Positions 34,667 through 43,799 of a stretch of DNA of 64,000 nt are shown here, one piece after another (position 1 is the stretch's first letter; each line of letters starts with the position of its first letter). The position numbers were made by a program, and so were the translations under genes. Under the pieces are notes generated by a model that ran no database searches, was not told where the DNA came from, and worked only from the letters and a program-made list of their open reading frames with translations. The stretch is from Armatimonadota bacterium. GTDB lineage: Bacteria; Armatimonadota; Fimbriimonadia; Fimbriimonadales; Fimbriimonadaceae. The DNA lies in assembly GCA_018268315.1 (NCBI GenBank), contig JAFDWU010000001.1, positions 714,324-778,323 on the forward strand. Direction: 5' to 3'.

Positions 34667-35311
34667 ATGTTGAATTCCCAGCCGCTTTTGAGCCAAGTTG
34701 ACCACCTGGTTTACGCCACCCGCGATCTGGACAAGACCGTGGTCGAGTTGGAGGAGCTTATGGGCGTTCGGGCCACGCCCGGCGGGCAGCATCCCGGGCG
34801 AGGGACGCGCAACGCGCTCATCAGCCTTGGCCCATCGGCTTATCTTGAGATCATCGGGCCAGATCCCGCTCAGGAGATCCCGCCCGTCAGGCGTTGGTTC
34901 TCAATCGACCAACTGCGAGAGCCGAGGATTGTAACGTGGGCGGCAAAGACTAACGATGTTGGTGCTGCAGTTGCGCGCGCTGCCGGCGGCGGGGTTCAGC
35001 TTGGCCCGGTCCTGGAAGGCTCGCGGCAACGGCCGGACGGCGTTAAGTTGTCGTGGCAATACACCAATCCCGACATGATAGTCGCCGACGGCATCGTCCC
35101 CTTCCTCATCAACTGGGGCGCAAGCCCGCACCCGGCTTCTGGTTGGAAGGGCGAAGTCACCCTGCTCGAGCTGAAAGCCGAGCATCCCAATCCTGAGCAG
35201 GTCCGCTCCCAGTTGCAAGCCCTCGGGCTCGTCATGCCAGTCGACCAAGCCCCAAGGCCCGGGCTAACGGCAATCCTCCAAACCCCAAACGGCCGACTAG
35301 ACCTTTGCTAA
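34667..35311 (+). CDS. VOC/glyoxalase-like domain protein
   Basis: 214 residues. Begins VDHLVYATRDLDKTVVELEEL and GGQHPGRGTRNALISLG-like sequence with YLEIIGPDP, the pattern of the Glyoxalase_3 group of the vicinal-oxygen-chelate fold; the second half (VTLLELKAEHPNPEQVRSQL, RPGLTAILQTPNGRLDL) completes a paired beta-alpha-beta structure. Metal ligands would be His13-like and Glu in YLEI. Substrate unknown. No ribosome-binding site; TATTAA ends 8 nt before the ATG, so a leaderless message is possible. It is followed within 32 nt by the GH26-like gene and may be co-transcribed. Confidence 0.85.
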   Translation: MLNSQPLLSQVDHLVYATRDLDKTVVELEELMGVRATPGGQHPGRGTRNALISLGPSAYLEIIGPDPAQEIPPVRRWFSIDQLREPRIVTWAAKTNDVGAAVARAAGGGVQLGPVLEGSRQRPDGVKLSWQYTNPDMIVADGIVPFLINWGASPHPASGWKGEVTLLELKAEHPNPEQVRSQLQALGLVMPVDQAPRPGLTAILQTPNGRLDLC

Positions 35312-35343
35312 AAGCCACAAGCGATTTCGCGGGAACCCCGCGA

Positions 35344-36435
35344 ATGACGACTTTGTTGCGATTTCAAATGACCTCGCCATTTCAAAAATTCTTTAGAGGA
35401 AGATTTGCGCCAATCTCTCTGTTATTAGCTGCATTGTCAGCCTTGCCGACGGTTGCAAACGCCAATAGATCGCCTCTTGCGAAATTTGAACCTAGGCACG
35501 GCTGCTACGTGGGCGCATTTATCGACCACGAAACCCTCAAGACGGGCCGCATCTTTCACCCGGGCCCCGGCCCCGCTTGGGAATCAAAGACCTTCGCACT
35601 GCCGGGAGACCCCTACGAGCGCTATGTTGTCTATCCCGACACGTTCTCGAAGGTAGTTGGGAAGCGGCACGGGATTTACTTCTCCTACTTCCGCTACGGA
35701 TTCAACGAAAAGAAGTTGGCCGGATTCCTGCGCAGGATGAAGCGTTACGGTTGCGCTGCCCAAGTCGCGGTCGAGCCAACCTCCCTCGCCCAAATTCAGG
35801 ATGACCAAACACTGCATCGGCTCGCGGCAATTCTTAAAGAGTCCGAGGTGCCGGTGTTCCTGCGCTTTGCAAGCGAAATGAACGGAAGCTGGGTTCCTTA
35901 CTCCGGAGACCCTGCCCTCTATCGGGAGAAGTTTAGACTCGTTGCCAGAGTCATCCACAAAGGAGCGCCGAATGTGGCGATGGTCTGGTGCCCAAGCGCG
36001 ACCCCGCAAGCCGCCATCCCGAAATACTTCCCCGGCGATGACGCCGTCGATTGGGTTGGGGTCAACTTCTACTCTGTCCCCGGCTCCTCGGGATCGCCAT
36101 CAAACCCCGCGGATAGCCTTGACTACGTGTACCGAACCTACTCAAACAAGCACCCGATCATGATTTGCGAATGGGGTGCAAGCCACAGGGCCGCCAGCGA
36201 CGATATCGAGCGGCCCGATTTTGCGGCGAGGCAAATCACCCGGCTCTACGCCAGCCTTCCGACCAAGTACCCGCGCGTAAAGTGCGTGAACTGGCTGAGC
36301 ATGAACGCGATCATGTTCGGCAACCCCGGCCAGCGATCGCACGACTATTCGCTTCTGGATAACGAGGTCGTAAAGCGGGCGTACGCCAAGGCAGTCAGCG
36401 ATCCTTACTACCTATCGGATGTCGCGAAATCCTGA
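35344..36435 (+). CDS. Exported GH26-like glycoside hydrolase
   Basis: 363 residues from ATG 35344; an N-terminal hydrophobic segment (FAPISLLLAALSALPTVANA) marks export. The TIM-barrel landmarks are VFLRFASEMNGSWVPYSGDP, whose Glu in EMNG-x-W is the family 26 acid/base, and IMICEWGASH, whose Glu is the likely nucleophile; WVGVNFYS lies between. Families with this pattern cut beta-1,4-mannan or mixed-linkage glucans. The protein is compact with no binding modules. It ends 7 nt before the convergent helicase gene. Confidence 0.82.
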   Translation: MTTLLRFQMTSPFQKFFRGRFAPISLLLAALSALPTVANANRSPLAKFEPRHGCYVGAFIDHETLKTGRIFHPGPGPAWESKTFALPGDPYERYVVYPDTFSKVVGKRHGIYFSYFRYGFNEKKLAGFLRRMKRYGCAAQVAVEPTSLAQIQDDQTLHRLAAILKESEVPVFLRFASEMNGSWVPYSGDPALYREKFRLVARVIHKGAPNVAMVWCPSATPQAAIPKYFPGDDAVDWVGVNFYSVPGSSGSPSNPADSLDYVYRTYSNKHPIMICEWGASHRAASDDIERPDFAARQITRLYASLPTKYPRVKCVNWLSMNAIMFGNPGQRSHDYSLLDNEVVKRAYAKAVSDPYYLSDVAKS

Positions 36436-36442
36436 AGGGAAT

Positions 36443-39400
36443 TCAAACTCTCTCAGGCTGCTTTGCAACCATCAAAACGCCGTCGTCAAGGACAATCCAA
36501 GAGTCGTTGCGCAAATTGGCGACCGCTTCGCGGCCGCGCTCGCGCATGCTGTCGGTAATGCGCTTGAAACCTAACAGACGATAAGCGGCGGTAACTGCTT
36601 CATCCACTGCAATCCCGAACGAGCCGCCGATAACCCGATACAGCGTCGCCTCAACCTCCACAAGGGGTACGTAGCTCGATTTCAAACCGGCATCGCAAGT
36701 GGTCCAGTTCCGGGGCTCGACTGGTTTCTTTGCATCGATCACGTAGGCATCTCTCACCCGGCAGAACATGTCCTTTGAAAGTCCTTGGTGAATTGCAGAT
36801 TCAAGAGTCGACCGGATCCCCTTGTTCATCCGCCCAACCCCGCAGTTCCGCCGCAGCCGCTCCAGCAGTAATTCGTGGGTGATGGGGCCCTCCTGCTGAA
36901 CAATCTCCGCGACATCACTGCGCGAACAGGCCCCGAGCTTGACCGGGGAATTCCAGTACGGCTTCAGCCCAAGCACGGGGGGAATCGAAATCTCGCTAAT
37001 AACTGGCTCTGAGACACCCAGGTCGACGGACGGATCCTCGGAAGAATCTTCACTTGCCAAGGCATCGAGTAACCGCCGGATTTCGCCCTCGCGATCCTGC
37101 CACCAATCCTGTGACCAGATGCGGTGTATCTTCCAGCCCCGCGCTTCAAGAACCCGCTGGCGCAGCTTGTCGCGATCCCGCGCGCTTCGCGCGCTATGGT
37201 AGGTCGCCCCGTCACACTCTACGCCAAGCACATAGCGTCCAGGCAGCTTCGGATCGCGGACCGCCATGTCGATCCGATATCCTTCCGAGCCGACTTGAAG
37301 ATCCACTTCGTATCCGGCAAGCTGAAGCGCCTCGGCAACATCCTCCTCGAAGGGCGAATCGGCTTCCCGGCCGGTTGCCGTCGCAACTTCAAGGCTACCG
37401 GTCTCGGCAAACTGCAAGTATCGCTTCAGGCAGCTGACGCCAATCGCGCCTGGTTCAGCGCGGAGTTCGTCGGACCGGATATTGGAGAAGACCTCGCAGC
37501 GGAGCCGAGCGCGGCTAATGAGAACGTTGAGCCGCCGCTCTCCGCCATCGCGTAGCAACGGGCCAAACTGCTGGCGCAGAACGCCTGCATGATCCTTCCC
37601 ATAGGTGACGCTTATGAAGACCACATCGCGTTCGTCACCCTGCACGTTCTCCAGATTCTTGACGGCTAGCGGTTCAAACGGATGGAGCCTCGCAAATTTC
37701 TCGAAGGCGGCCGGATCAATGCGCTGGCGTCGAGCCACTTCGTCATCAATGAGGTCGGCTTGCGAGCGGTTCATCGCGGCAACCATCAGGCTTTGCTCTG
37801 GGGTTTCGCGGACGTGCCGCAAGACGGCGTCAGCGACTTGCGCCGCCTCCTTCGGGTTAATCCGCCGCTTACTTCCCGCCTCGTATTCAGTCGTCGGGTC
37901 GTGATGCAAAACAAGGCCGACTTTCTTGCCCGCCCATTCTTGTCCCGGGCTGGGAAACACGATAAGGCGGCCCTCGTAGAGCATTCGGTTGGAAGGCTCG
38001 ATGAGTGCGGGATGGAGACTGCGGTAGTGCCAACGCAAGTCTGGACGCCGAGCCCGTCCGACGGTAACCGCGCTCATCAGATTCAGAATGCTCTCAAGCT
38101 TCGCTGCTTGGCCACCGATCTCCGATTCGGTTTCTTCGTCGTAGTCCTCGTCATCGGTGATGCGGTCAAAGAAGCTGGTAGGTGGCATCTGGCGGGTATC
38201 GCCTACCACTACTGTCTGCTTTGCCCTTATGATCGAGCAAAGGGCATCTTCCGGCTTCACCTGCGAAGCTTCGTCGAAGATCACGACATCGAAAGAAGGC
38301 ATTTCGGGCGGTAGATGAATCGCAACCGAAAGCGGGCTCATCATGAACACAGGCTTAATCCGCTGAACAGCTTCCCCCGAGCGGGTCATGATCCATCGGA
38401 TCGACTTATGGCTCCGCGTAAGCTCACACTGAAGCTTGAGAGCTAAGAGATTTCCGGCGGCATTATCAAAGCGAGGGACTTGTCGTTGGTGGGCAAGGCG
38501 CACCGCCGCACGGTTATGTTTAAGTTTTAGATCGTCAAGTTGCTGAAACGCTTCCACCGCCGCTTCGTGACCGGCGCGCTCGAAGTTGCGCAACTCGGGC
38601 CTACTCTCGGCCGCCAGTCGCACGATTCCCGTGTAGTAGGAACGCATCACGGTGTAAGCAAGACGCTCCGTGGCCAACGGCCACCGGTCGGCAACCTCCA
38701 CGACAGGGGCGAAACCTTCTTTAAGAAGGGCTTGACGGGCAGCCTGCAACCCGATGTAGTTCGGTAATTCAGGGAGTCGCTCCGTCCAGGCGTCGATTCG
38801 GCTTAGAAGTTGATCCAGCGGCGTTGTTTCCAAGCCGTCTGTCGGAAACTGCAGGGTTTTGGCAGCCGACTGATACTTCTGCAAAGCCTGCGCACATGCC
38901 TCTTGCGCTTTGTCTGAGAGGGCCTTGAGCTCATCGCTGAATTCGCTGCCAGCGAGGAAATCTAAGAAGCCAGCCGGAATGCGGCCCTCCACGATCTCAG
39001 ATTCAAGCGAGAGAATCCAGTCGGCAAGGTGCTCTAACTGATTCGGTTCCGTGTCGTTGCCACGCCACTGCACGCCAAACAGTTCCAGCATATGCGGGTG
39101 TCTTTCCTCTATGAGCCGCCCGGCGTTCTGATAGCTCAGAAGGTCTTTCGCGATGCCCGAATGTTCGGAGGAATATTGCTGAACGGTCGGCGATAGGAAT
39201 TGCTTAAGCGTGTTACTGGCGCTCCTGAAAGTTCCATTTAACGACCGGAACCACTTGTCGCCATACTCCGCGTAAGCATGGGCAACAGATTGCCAGTCTG
39301 CTTTCCACGCCTCGGCCGTAACTTGGGATGACCGAGCGGAATGGATCTTTGCTCGCGTCCTCAAGGCTTCACACACTTCAGCAATTTCGGTTCGGCGATT

Positions 39401-41149
39401 CAGCCACTCCTGGTGCTTAATCGCTACCCCTTGCAGTTTCGGCGCGGACCGCGTCGTTTCCAGACAATGGACGATAACGTGAACTCCATCGACGGTCGTC
39501 GGCGCGGGAATCTTAAGGGCAGCCGCTGCCTTCTCGATGGCTTCAGCCGCGGCCCTCAATGTCTTGCTCGCTTCCGCAAGATCGGTCTCCAGGTCCATCC
39601 GTATCGAGCTATCGAACTGGCTAATCTCGGCGCGCCAAAATGGGTTTCCGATCGGAACACCAGTCAGAGCAAGACGTTTCTGGAGACCTTCCACAAGCGG
39701 CATCATGCGCTGAACGTCCGAGGGTTTCCAATTGCTAATTCGCGCCCACTCCAGCCGACCTTCCCGATCGAGCGTGTCCTCCTTTGGTAGATGGGCAAGA
39801 TGCACCATCGCCGTAAATGGACTGATGCCGTAAGGCGTAATGGGTTCGTTCACCGCAAAGCTATGGGCATTGAGCAGCTTTCTTAGCTCCGCCAAGTTGG
39901 TTAGCAGCCGCTCATCTTCCTTCACATTAATCGCGAAGTTGGCGGTGCGCTTGAGCTCGGAATAGAACGTTCGGCGGTTTGTCAGCTTATCGTGCAAATC
40001 AAGGCACATATCGCCTAACCCTGCTTCATCCAGCCTTCGCTTCACAACGTCTAGCGCAGCGCGCTTGGCAGAAACGAAAAGCACCTTCCTGCCGGATGCA
40101 ACCGCCTCGGCGATCATATTCGCGATGGTTTGGGACTTGCCGGTGCCAGGTGGGCCCTCGACGATCATCGAGTTTCCACCTGCCGCCTGAATCAGAGCCA
40201 AGATCTGGGAGCTGTCGGCATCAAAGATTTCGCGGCTCTGATCCAGCGTCCGGACGCTATCGACGAAGGTGCTGTCGTCAAGCGACGAGTCCACGGGGGC
40301 ATACCCCTCGCCAAGCATCGCCACGAGGTCGGGGTGATCCCACGGCTTTTGGCCCTCAGGCCAGTTTTCGCCGCCAAGATCAACGTACATGGCGTACTTT
40401 TCATAGTTGAAAAGCCCCATGCAAATCTCATCCTGATGGACTTCCCACCCAGCTCGACCTTTGATGATCGTTTCAAGCGAGCCAAAGAACTTGTATGCGG
40501 GCGCCTCGTCGTCGTACTCCGGCAGTTGAAGGTTGAACTCAAGCATCTTCGCGCGGAGCGGGAGGTTCTCGCCCACATCTCCGCCGTCATGCATCACCTT
40601 GATTGCCCCGTTCGCTTGGCGCTCAAGCCGTACAGGAACGAAGAGCAAAGGAGCGCGGCAAGACTTAGTGCCGCCATCGGTCCACTCGAGCGTGCCAAGG
40701 GTTATGAAAAGGGTGTTGACGCCTAATTCTTCGGATGCCGAGCGCCACTCGCGCTCCAGAACACGCAGCTTGGTTTGTAGGATCGTTTGCGTATCGGTTA
40801 CGTGGAGCTTGTTGTCCAGTTGGCCAACCGGGGCGATGGGATTCGTCAAGTAGGCGTCAAGCTCTTCCCGTGCCTCTTCCTCAAGCAGGGCATCCAGGAC
40901 AGGATTCGTTTCGAGGCGAATACCCTTGGCAGTGTCGTTCTCAACAGGATCTGGTTTGCCAACGAATGAAAGCTTCTTCTTCGGCTCGTCGGTTAGCAGA
41001 TCAAGCAGTTCGGGCGAGCTTTCCTCAACGATGGTGACGCCCAGCCGCTTGGACGGCCGGTAGTTGAGCATGCGGTTGCGCAAAGTGAGGTCAAGCAACT
41101 TTCGCCGGAGGATTTCCACCTCCGACCGCACATTCGTTGGATCACTCAC
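36443..41149 (-). CDS. DUF4011-superfamily 1 helicase-DUF559 nuclease protein (Hhe-like defence candidate)
   Basis: 1568 residues. The N-terminus (LRRKLLDLTLRNRMLNYRP) is DUF4011; the SF1 helicase follows with Walker A VEGPPGTGKSQTIANMIAE near 330, motif II IFDEASQVKPEDALC near 958, VVGDTRQMPPTSFF just after, and late motif GDERDVVFISVTYG. A Vsr/DUF559-like nuclease lies near 1300-1350 (RYVLGVECDGATYHSA, then ARDRDKLRQRVLEARGWKIHRIW; Glu and Asp are the acidic pair) and the tail is DUF3320-like (GIAVDEAVTAAYRLLGF). I recall this architecture from an anti-phage protein called Hhe. GTG start with TAGAAT ending 7 nt upstream: probably leaderless. Confidence 0.88.
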   Translation of the reverse strand: MSDPTNVRSEVEILRRKLLDLTLRNRMLNYRPSKRLGVTIVEESSPELLDLLTDEPKKKLSFVGKPDPVENDTAKGIRLETNPVLDALLEEEAREELDAYLTNPIAPVGQLDNKLHVTDTQTILQTKLRVLEREWRSASEELGVNTLFITLGTLEWTDGGTKSCRAPLLFVPVRLERQANGAIKVMHDGGDVGENLPLRAKMLEFNLQLPEYDDEAPAYKFFGSLETIIKGRAGWEVHQDEICMGLFNYEKYAMYVDLGGENWPEGQKPWDHPDLVAMLGEGYAPVDSSLDDSTFVDSVRTLDQSREIFDADSSQILALIQAAGGNSMIVEGPPGTGKSQTIANMIAEAVASGRKVLFVSAKRAALDVVKRRLDEAGLGDMCLDLHDKLTNRRTFYSELKRTANFAINVKEDERLLTNLAELRKLLNAHSFAVNEPITPYGISPFTAMVHLAHLPKEDTLDREGRLEWARISNWKPSDVQRMMPLVEGLQKRLALTGVPIGNPFWRAEISQFDSSIRMDLETDLAEASKTLRAAAEAIEKAAAALKIPAPTTVDGVHVIVHCLETTRSAPKLQGVAIKHQEWLNRRTEIAEVCEALRTRAKIHSARSSQVTAEAWKADWQSVAHAYAEYGDKWFRSLNGTFRSASNTLKQFLSPTVQQYSSEHSGIAKDLLSYQNAGRLIEERHPHMLELFGVQWRGNDTEPNQLEHLADWILSLESEIVEGRIPAGFLDFLAGSEFSDELKALSDKAQEACAQALQKYQSAAKTLQFPTDGLETTPLDQLLSRIDAWTERLPELPNYIGLQAARQALLKEGFAPVVEVADRWPLATERLAYTVMRSYYTGIVRLAAESRPELRNFERAGHEAAVEAFQQLDDLKLKHNRAAVRLAHQRQVPRFDNAAGNLLALKLQCELTRSHKSIRWIMTRSGEAVQRIKPVFMMSPLSVAIHLPPEMPSFDVVIFDEASQVKPEDALCSIIRAKQTVVVGDTRQMPPTSFFDRITDDEDYDEETESEIGGQAAKLESILNLMSAVTVGRARRPDLRWHYRSLHPALIEPSNRMLYEGRLIVFPSPGQEWAGKKVGLVLHHDPTTEYEAGSKRRINPKEAAQVADAVLRHVRETPEQSLMVAAMNRSQADLIDDEVARRQRIDPAAFEKFARLHPFEPLAVKNLENVQGDERDVVFISVTYGKDHAGVLRQQFGPLLRDGGERRLNVLISRARLRCEVFSNIRSDELRAEPGAIGVSCLKRYLQFAETGSLEVATATGREADSPFEEDVAEALQLAGYEVDLQVGSEGYRIDMAVRDPKLPGRYVLGVECDGATYHSARSARDRDKLRQRVLEARGWKIHRIWSQDWWQDREGEIRRLLDALASEDSSEDPSVDLGVSEPVISEISIPPVLGLKPYWNSPVKLGACSRSDVAEIVQQEGPITHELLLERLRRNCGVGRMNKGIRSTLESAIHQGLSKDMFCRVRDAYVIDAKKPVEPRNWTTCDAGLKSSYVPLVEVEATLYRVIGGSFGIAVDEAVTAAYRLLGFKRITDSMRERGREAVANLRNDSWIVLDDGVLMVAKQPERV

Positions 41150-41156
41150 TCAACGA

Positions 41157-41162
41157 ATTCTA
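41157..41162 (-). promoter_or_regulatory. -10 box of the DUF4011 helicase gene
   Basis: TAGAAT on the minus strand, ending 7 nt before the GTG start. The best -35 is TCGACA at 41187-41182, giving a long 19-bp spacer. Confidence 0.45.
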
Positions 41163-41201
41163 CAAGTAATGAACCACGTAATGTCGAATCATTACTACTT
41201 G
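41163..41201. repeat. Imperfect inverted repeat upstream of the DUF4011 helicase gene
   Basis: CAAGTAATGA (41163-41172) and TCATTACTACTTG (41189-41201) pair over ten bases with a 3-nt bulge (TAC). It sits directly upstream of the -10 box and spans the probable -35, so it could be an operator. Confidence 0.5.
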
Positions 41202-41213
41202 TCAATAGTGCTT

Positions 41214-42650
41214 CTATCGAGACGCCGCCGCCATCGCCTTCTTCGCCCCTGGCGCAGGAACCCCGAGCGGCTCGAAACGAGCCTGGAAGAACCGGAGCGA
41301 GCCTGGCTCGTGAACCATCTTCAGACCGTTAATCGAATCTGCCCGCTTGCACACCCGTGCGCACGCCTCTGACACCACATCCAGGTGCGACTGCGTGTAC
41401 ACGCGCCGCGGCAGCGTCAGGCGAACAAGCTCAAGCGCCGGCTTGTACTCGTTCCCGTCGTGATCTCGGCCTGCGGAAACAATTCCCCGCTCCATCGATC
41501 GCACGCCCGCCTCTAAATACAGCTCACCCGCGATGCGCTGCGCCGGGTACTTCTCCTGCGGCACGTGAGGCAGAATCTGCTTCGCGTTCAGGTAGATCGC
41601 GTGGCCGCCGTAAGGGCGCACAATCGGCACGCCGAAGGAATCCAGCCGTTTTCCAAGGTAAGCCACCTGCTCAACCCTTGCGCGGATGTAATCGTAGTGC
41701 AGCGATTCCAGAATTCCAACCGCCATCGCGCCCATGTCGCGCCCGGCCATTCCGCCGTAGGTCTGCAAGCCTTCGAACGCCACCAAAAGCTCTCGGGCGC
41801 GGAGTGCCAGCTTATCGTCCCGCAGGGCGAGGAAGCCTCCAATATTGACAAGGCAATCCTTCTTGCCAGATATCGTGCAGCCATCGGTGTAGCCGCACAG
41901 CTCGTGCAGGATATCGGCAATCGACTTATCGGCATAACCCGGCTCGCGGGTCTTGATGAAGTAGCAGTTCTCCACCGCGCGGGTGGCATCCAGCATCACC
42001 AGAATTCCGCGCTTGGAGCAGTACTCGTGCAACGCACGAGCGTTGGCCATGGAGATTGGCTGGCCGCCGCACATGTTCACGTTGGTTTCCAGGCTGACAT
42101 ACGCGATCTGCTCCGGCCCGACCCTTTTAACCAGCGCATCCAGCTTGTCTATATCGATGTTTCCTTTGAACGGGAATTCGAGATTGGGATCGAACGCCTC
42201 GTCCACAATCACGTCTTCGAAAATTCCGCCCGCGTACTCTTGGTGGAACTTGGTGGTGGTGAAATACATGTTGCCGGGCACGTATTGGCCCTTCCTGATC
42301 AGGGTTTGGCTTAGGATGTGCTCCGCGCCTCGGCCCTGGTGGGTGGGAATCAGGTGCTTATAGCCATAGACCTCTTGCACCACTGCTTCCAGCCGCTCGA
42401 AGTCCTTGCTTCCGGCGTAGGCTTCGTCGCCGGTCATGATGGCGGCCCACTGCTCATCGCTCATGGCGTTGGTGCCGGAATCGGTGAGGAGGTCGATGAA
42501 GACGAGCCGGGAGGGCAGCAGGAATGTGTTCCATCCGGCGGCCTCAAGGGCGGCTTCGCGCTCCTCGCGCGTGGATAGGCTGATGTGCTCGATGGTCTTG
42601 ATCTTCCAGGGCTCACACCAGGAATTGGGGATGTTGTCAATAATTCTCAT
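41214..42650 (-). CDS. tpl: Tyrosine phenol-lyase
   Basis: 478 residues, a beta-eliminating PLP lyase of the tryptophanase/tyrosine phenol-lyase family. The PLP lysine is Lys264 in SGKKDCLVNIGGF. Residues that separate the two enzymes follow tyrosine phenol-lyase at one constant offset of 7 from the Citrobacter enzyme as I remember it: Thr131 (T124), Lys264 (K257), Arg388 in SMERG (R381) and Phe455 in LRFFQARF (F448); tryptophanase has Asp, a different loop and His there. Reaction: tyrosine to phenol, pyruvate and ammonia, reversible. The ATG has AGAGG about 10 nt upstream, and a small hairpin lies just before it. The gene is a single unit. Confidence 0.87.
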   Translation of the reverse strand: MRIIDNIPNSWCEPWKIKTIEHISLSTREEREAALEAAGWNTFLLPSRLVFIDLLTDSGTNAMSDEQWAAIMTGDEAYAGSKDFERLEAVVQEVYGYKHLIPTHQGRGAEHILSQTLIRKGQYVPGNMYFTTTKFHQEYAGGIFEDVIVDEAFDPNLEFPFKGNIDIDKLDALVKRVGPEQIAYVSLETNVNMCGGQPISMANARALHEYCSKRGILVMLDATRAVENCYFIKTREPGYADKSIADILHELCGYTDGCTISGKKDCLVNIGGFLALRDDKLALRARELLVAFEGLQTYGGMAGRDMGAMAVGILESLHYDYIRARVEQVAYLGKRLDSFGVPIVRPYGGHAIYLNAKQILPHVPQEKYPAQRIAGELYLEAGVRSMERGIVSAGRDHDGNEYKPALELVRLTLPRRVYTQSHLDVVSEACARVCKRADSINGLKMVHEPGSLRFFQARFEPLGVPAPGAKKAMAAASR

Positions 42651-42662
42651 GAAAACGAACCT

Positions 42663-42681
42663 CTCGGCTTAGGCGGCCGAG
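42663..42681 (-). other. Hairpin in the tpl 5' leader
   Basis: Six-base stem CTCGGC/GCCGAG with a 7-nt loop, ending right before the ribosome-binding site of tpl. It could modulate translation; small enough to be chance. Confidence 0.3.
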
Positions 42682-42818
42682 CCTTCTGTTTTCAAGTGTG
42701 CAGCAAGTTCGTTTGAATCTGTGACCCTGGTTTCTAGGACGCCGACATCATGCTTGGGGCGTCCCACCTGCTCCCTTCAGATCAAGCACTTGGTGCGGAG
42801 GTAAGGCGAATCGAGAGC

Positions 42819-42847
42819 CGTGGAGCGGCATGCAATGCCGCTCCACG
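42819..42847. terminator. Long perfect hairpin after the unknown beta-rich gene
   Basis: Thirteen-base perfect stem CGTGGAGCGGCAT/ATGCCGCTCCACG with a 3-nt loop, 8 nt past the stop of the gene at 42856. There is no T-run on either strand, so it is either a T-less terminator or a mobile palindromic repeat. Confidence 0.5.
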
Positions 42848-42855
42848 ATTACTGC

Positions 42856-43704
42856 TCAGACATCAAAGTTAGCTACGAAGAAGTTAACTACCGCCTGAGA
42901 GCCGAGGCTGCCCTTGTAGACATGCCCGTGCTGCCAGAACCAAACCGTGTACCATCGATTTGGCAAGGTGTAGAACGTCGAGAAGAAGTCCAGCGGACTG
43001 CTCACAATGAGAAGGCCGCTATCCCCGCCGCTGTTGCTTGTATCGAAACTTGGCGTGTGCCCGAACGAGTGTTGCCAGAAGTTATCTGCATGGTCATAGA
43101 GCGAAATGCGAGTATCCAACTGTGCATTGCCGTCTCCGCTAAACCATGGATGGTGGATATAGGTGCTGTAGTTCCAGTGGCCAACAGCAGATACTTCGAC
43201 CCTGGGGCGGTAGTCCGTACTGTAGAAGTCGACTCCAAGGCCTACTCCGGCCGACTCGTTTCCACCAGTGTCGTCGGTAGCGATCTCGCAAGCCCTTCCG
43301 CCAAGATCAATTGATCCATGCCCAGTTACCCATTGATGATCGTAAGGCGCACCCCAGAGTTCGTGGTTTGGCCAGCGAATAGCATCCAGCGTCGTCGTGT
43401 GCCGTGGGTCAGGCTTGAGCAGATTCAGCCCACTCCAGGTGTGCGCCTCATCCTTCAATTTCTTTCGGATTGTCTCCATTTTATTGGCGATGGCCTTTTG
43501 GTTCTTGATGTACTGCTCATAGTCAGATGACTCCGCCTTCTGCAACCCGGCAATCGCCTGCTTTGCCTCACTCAGAAGCGCCATCTGTGAATGACGGTTC
43601 TCCACATAGGCTGTCAAGTCCGCCTTGCACCGCTCAATCATCGCCTTGGTTGGCCGAGGTTGATCCGCCTGACTTGCGCCAGATCTTGTCTTAAGTTCTT
43701 GCAT
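42856..43704 (-). CDS. Unknown protein: coiled-coil N-terminus and beta-sandwich C-terminus
   Basis: 282 residues from ATG 43704, which has a strong GGAGG 6 nt upstream; the frame opens earlier with a TTG but without such a site. Residues about 15-90 are a charged helix or coiled coil (AKQAIAGLQKAESSDYEQYI, KMETIRKKLKDEAH). From about 100 on the sequence is rich in aromatic residues and Gly (WGAPYDHQWVTGHGSIDLGG, HWNYSTYIHHPWFSGDGN, PNRWYTVWFWQHGHVYKGSLG) and looks like a jelly-roll sandwich. No signal peptide. No family recognised. A long hairpin follows the stop, and the AT-rich region upstream is shared with a divergent gene pair. Confidence 0.7.
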   Translation of the reverse strand: MQELKTRSGASQADQPRPTKAMIERCKADLTAYVENRHSQMALLSEAKQAIAGLQKAESSDYEQYIKNQKAIANKMETIRKKLKDEAHTWSGLNLLKPDPRHTTTLDAIRWPNHELWGAPYDHQWVTGHGSIDLGGRACEIATDDTGGNESAGVGLGVDFYSTDYRPRVEVSAVGHWNYSTYIHHPWFSGDGNAQLDTRISLYDHADNFWQHSFGHTPSFDTSNSGGDSGLLIVSSPLDFFSTFYTLPNRWYTVWFWQHGHVYKGSLGSQAVVNFFVANFDV

Positions 43705-43799
43705 TTGTTCCTCCAGGAATGGAGCGTATTCTATCAATAATCTTGCACAAATGTCACTACTTTAGTAAATTTATTTTTGGTTAAGCAATTGTTAAGTTA

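Noticed and set aside
41214-42650. Tryptophanase as the name of this lyase
   Set aside because: The diagnostic residues Thr131, Arg388 and Phe455 follow tyrosine phenol-lyase.
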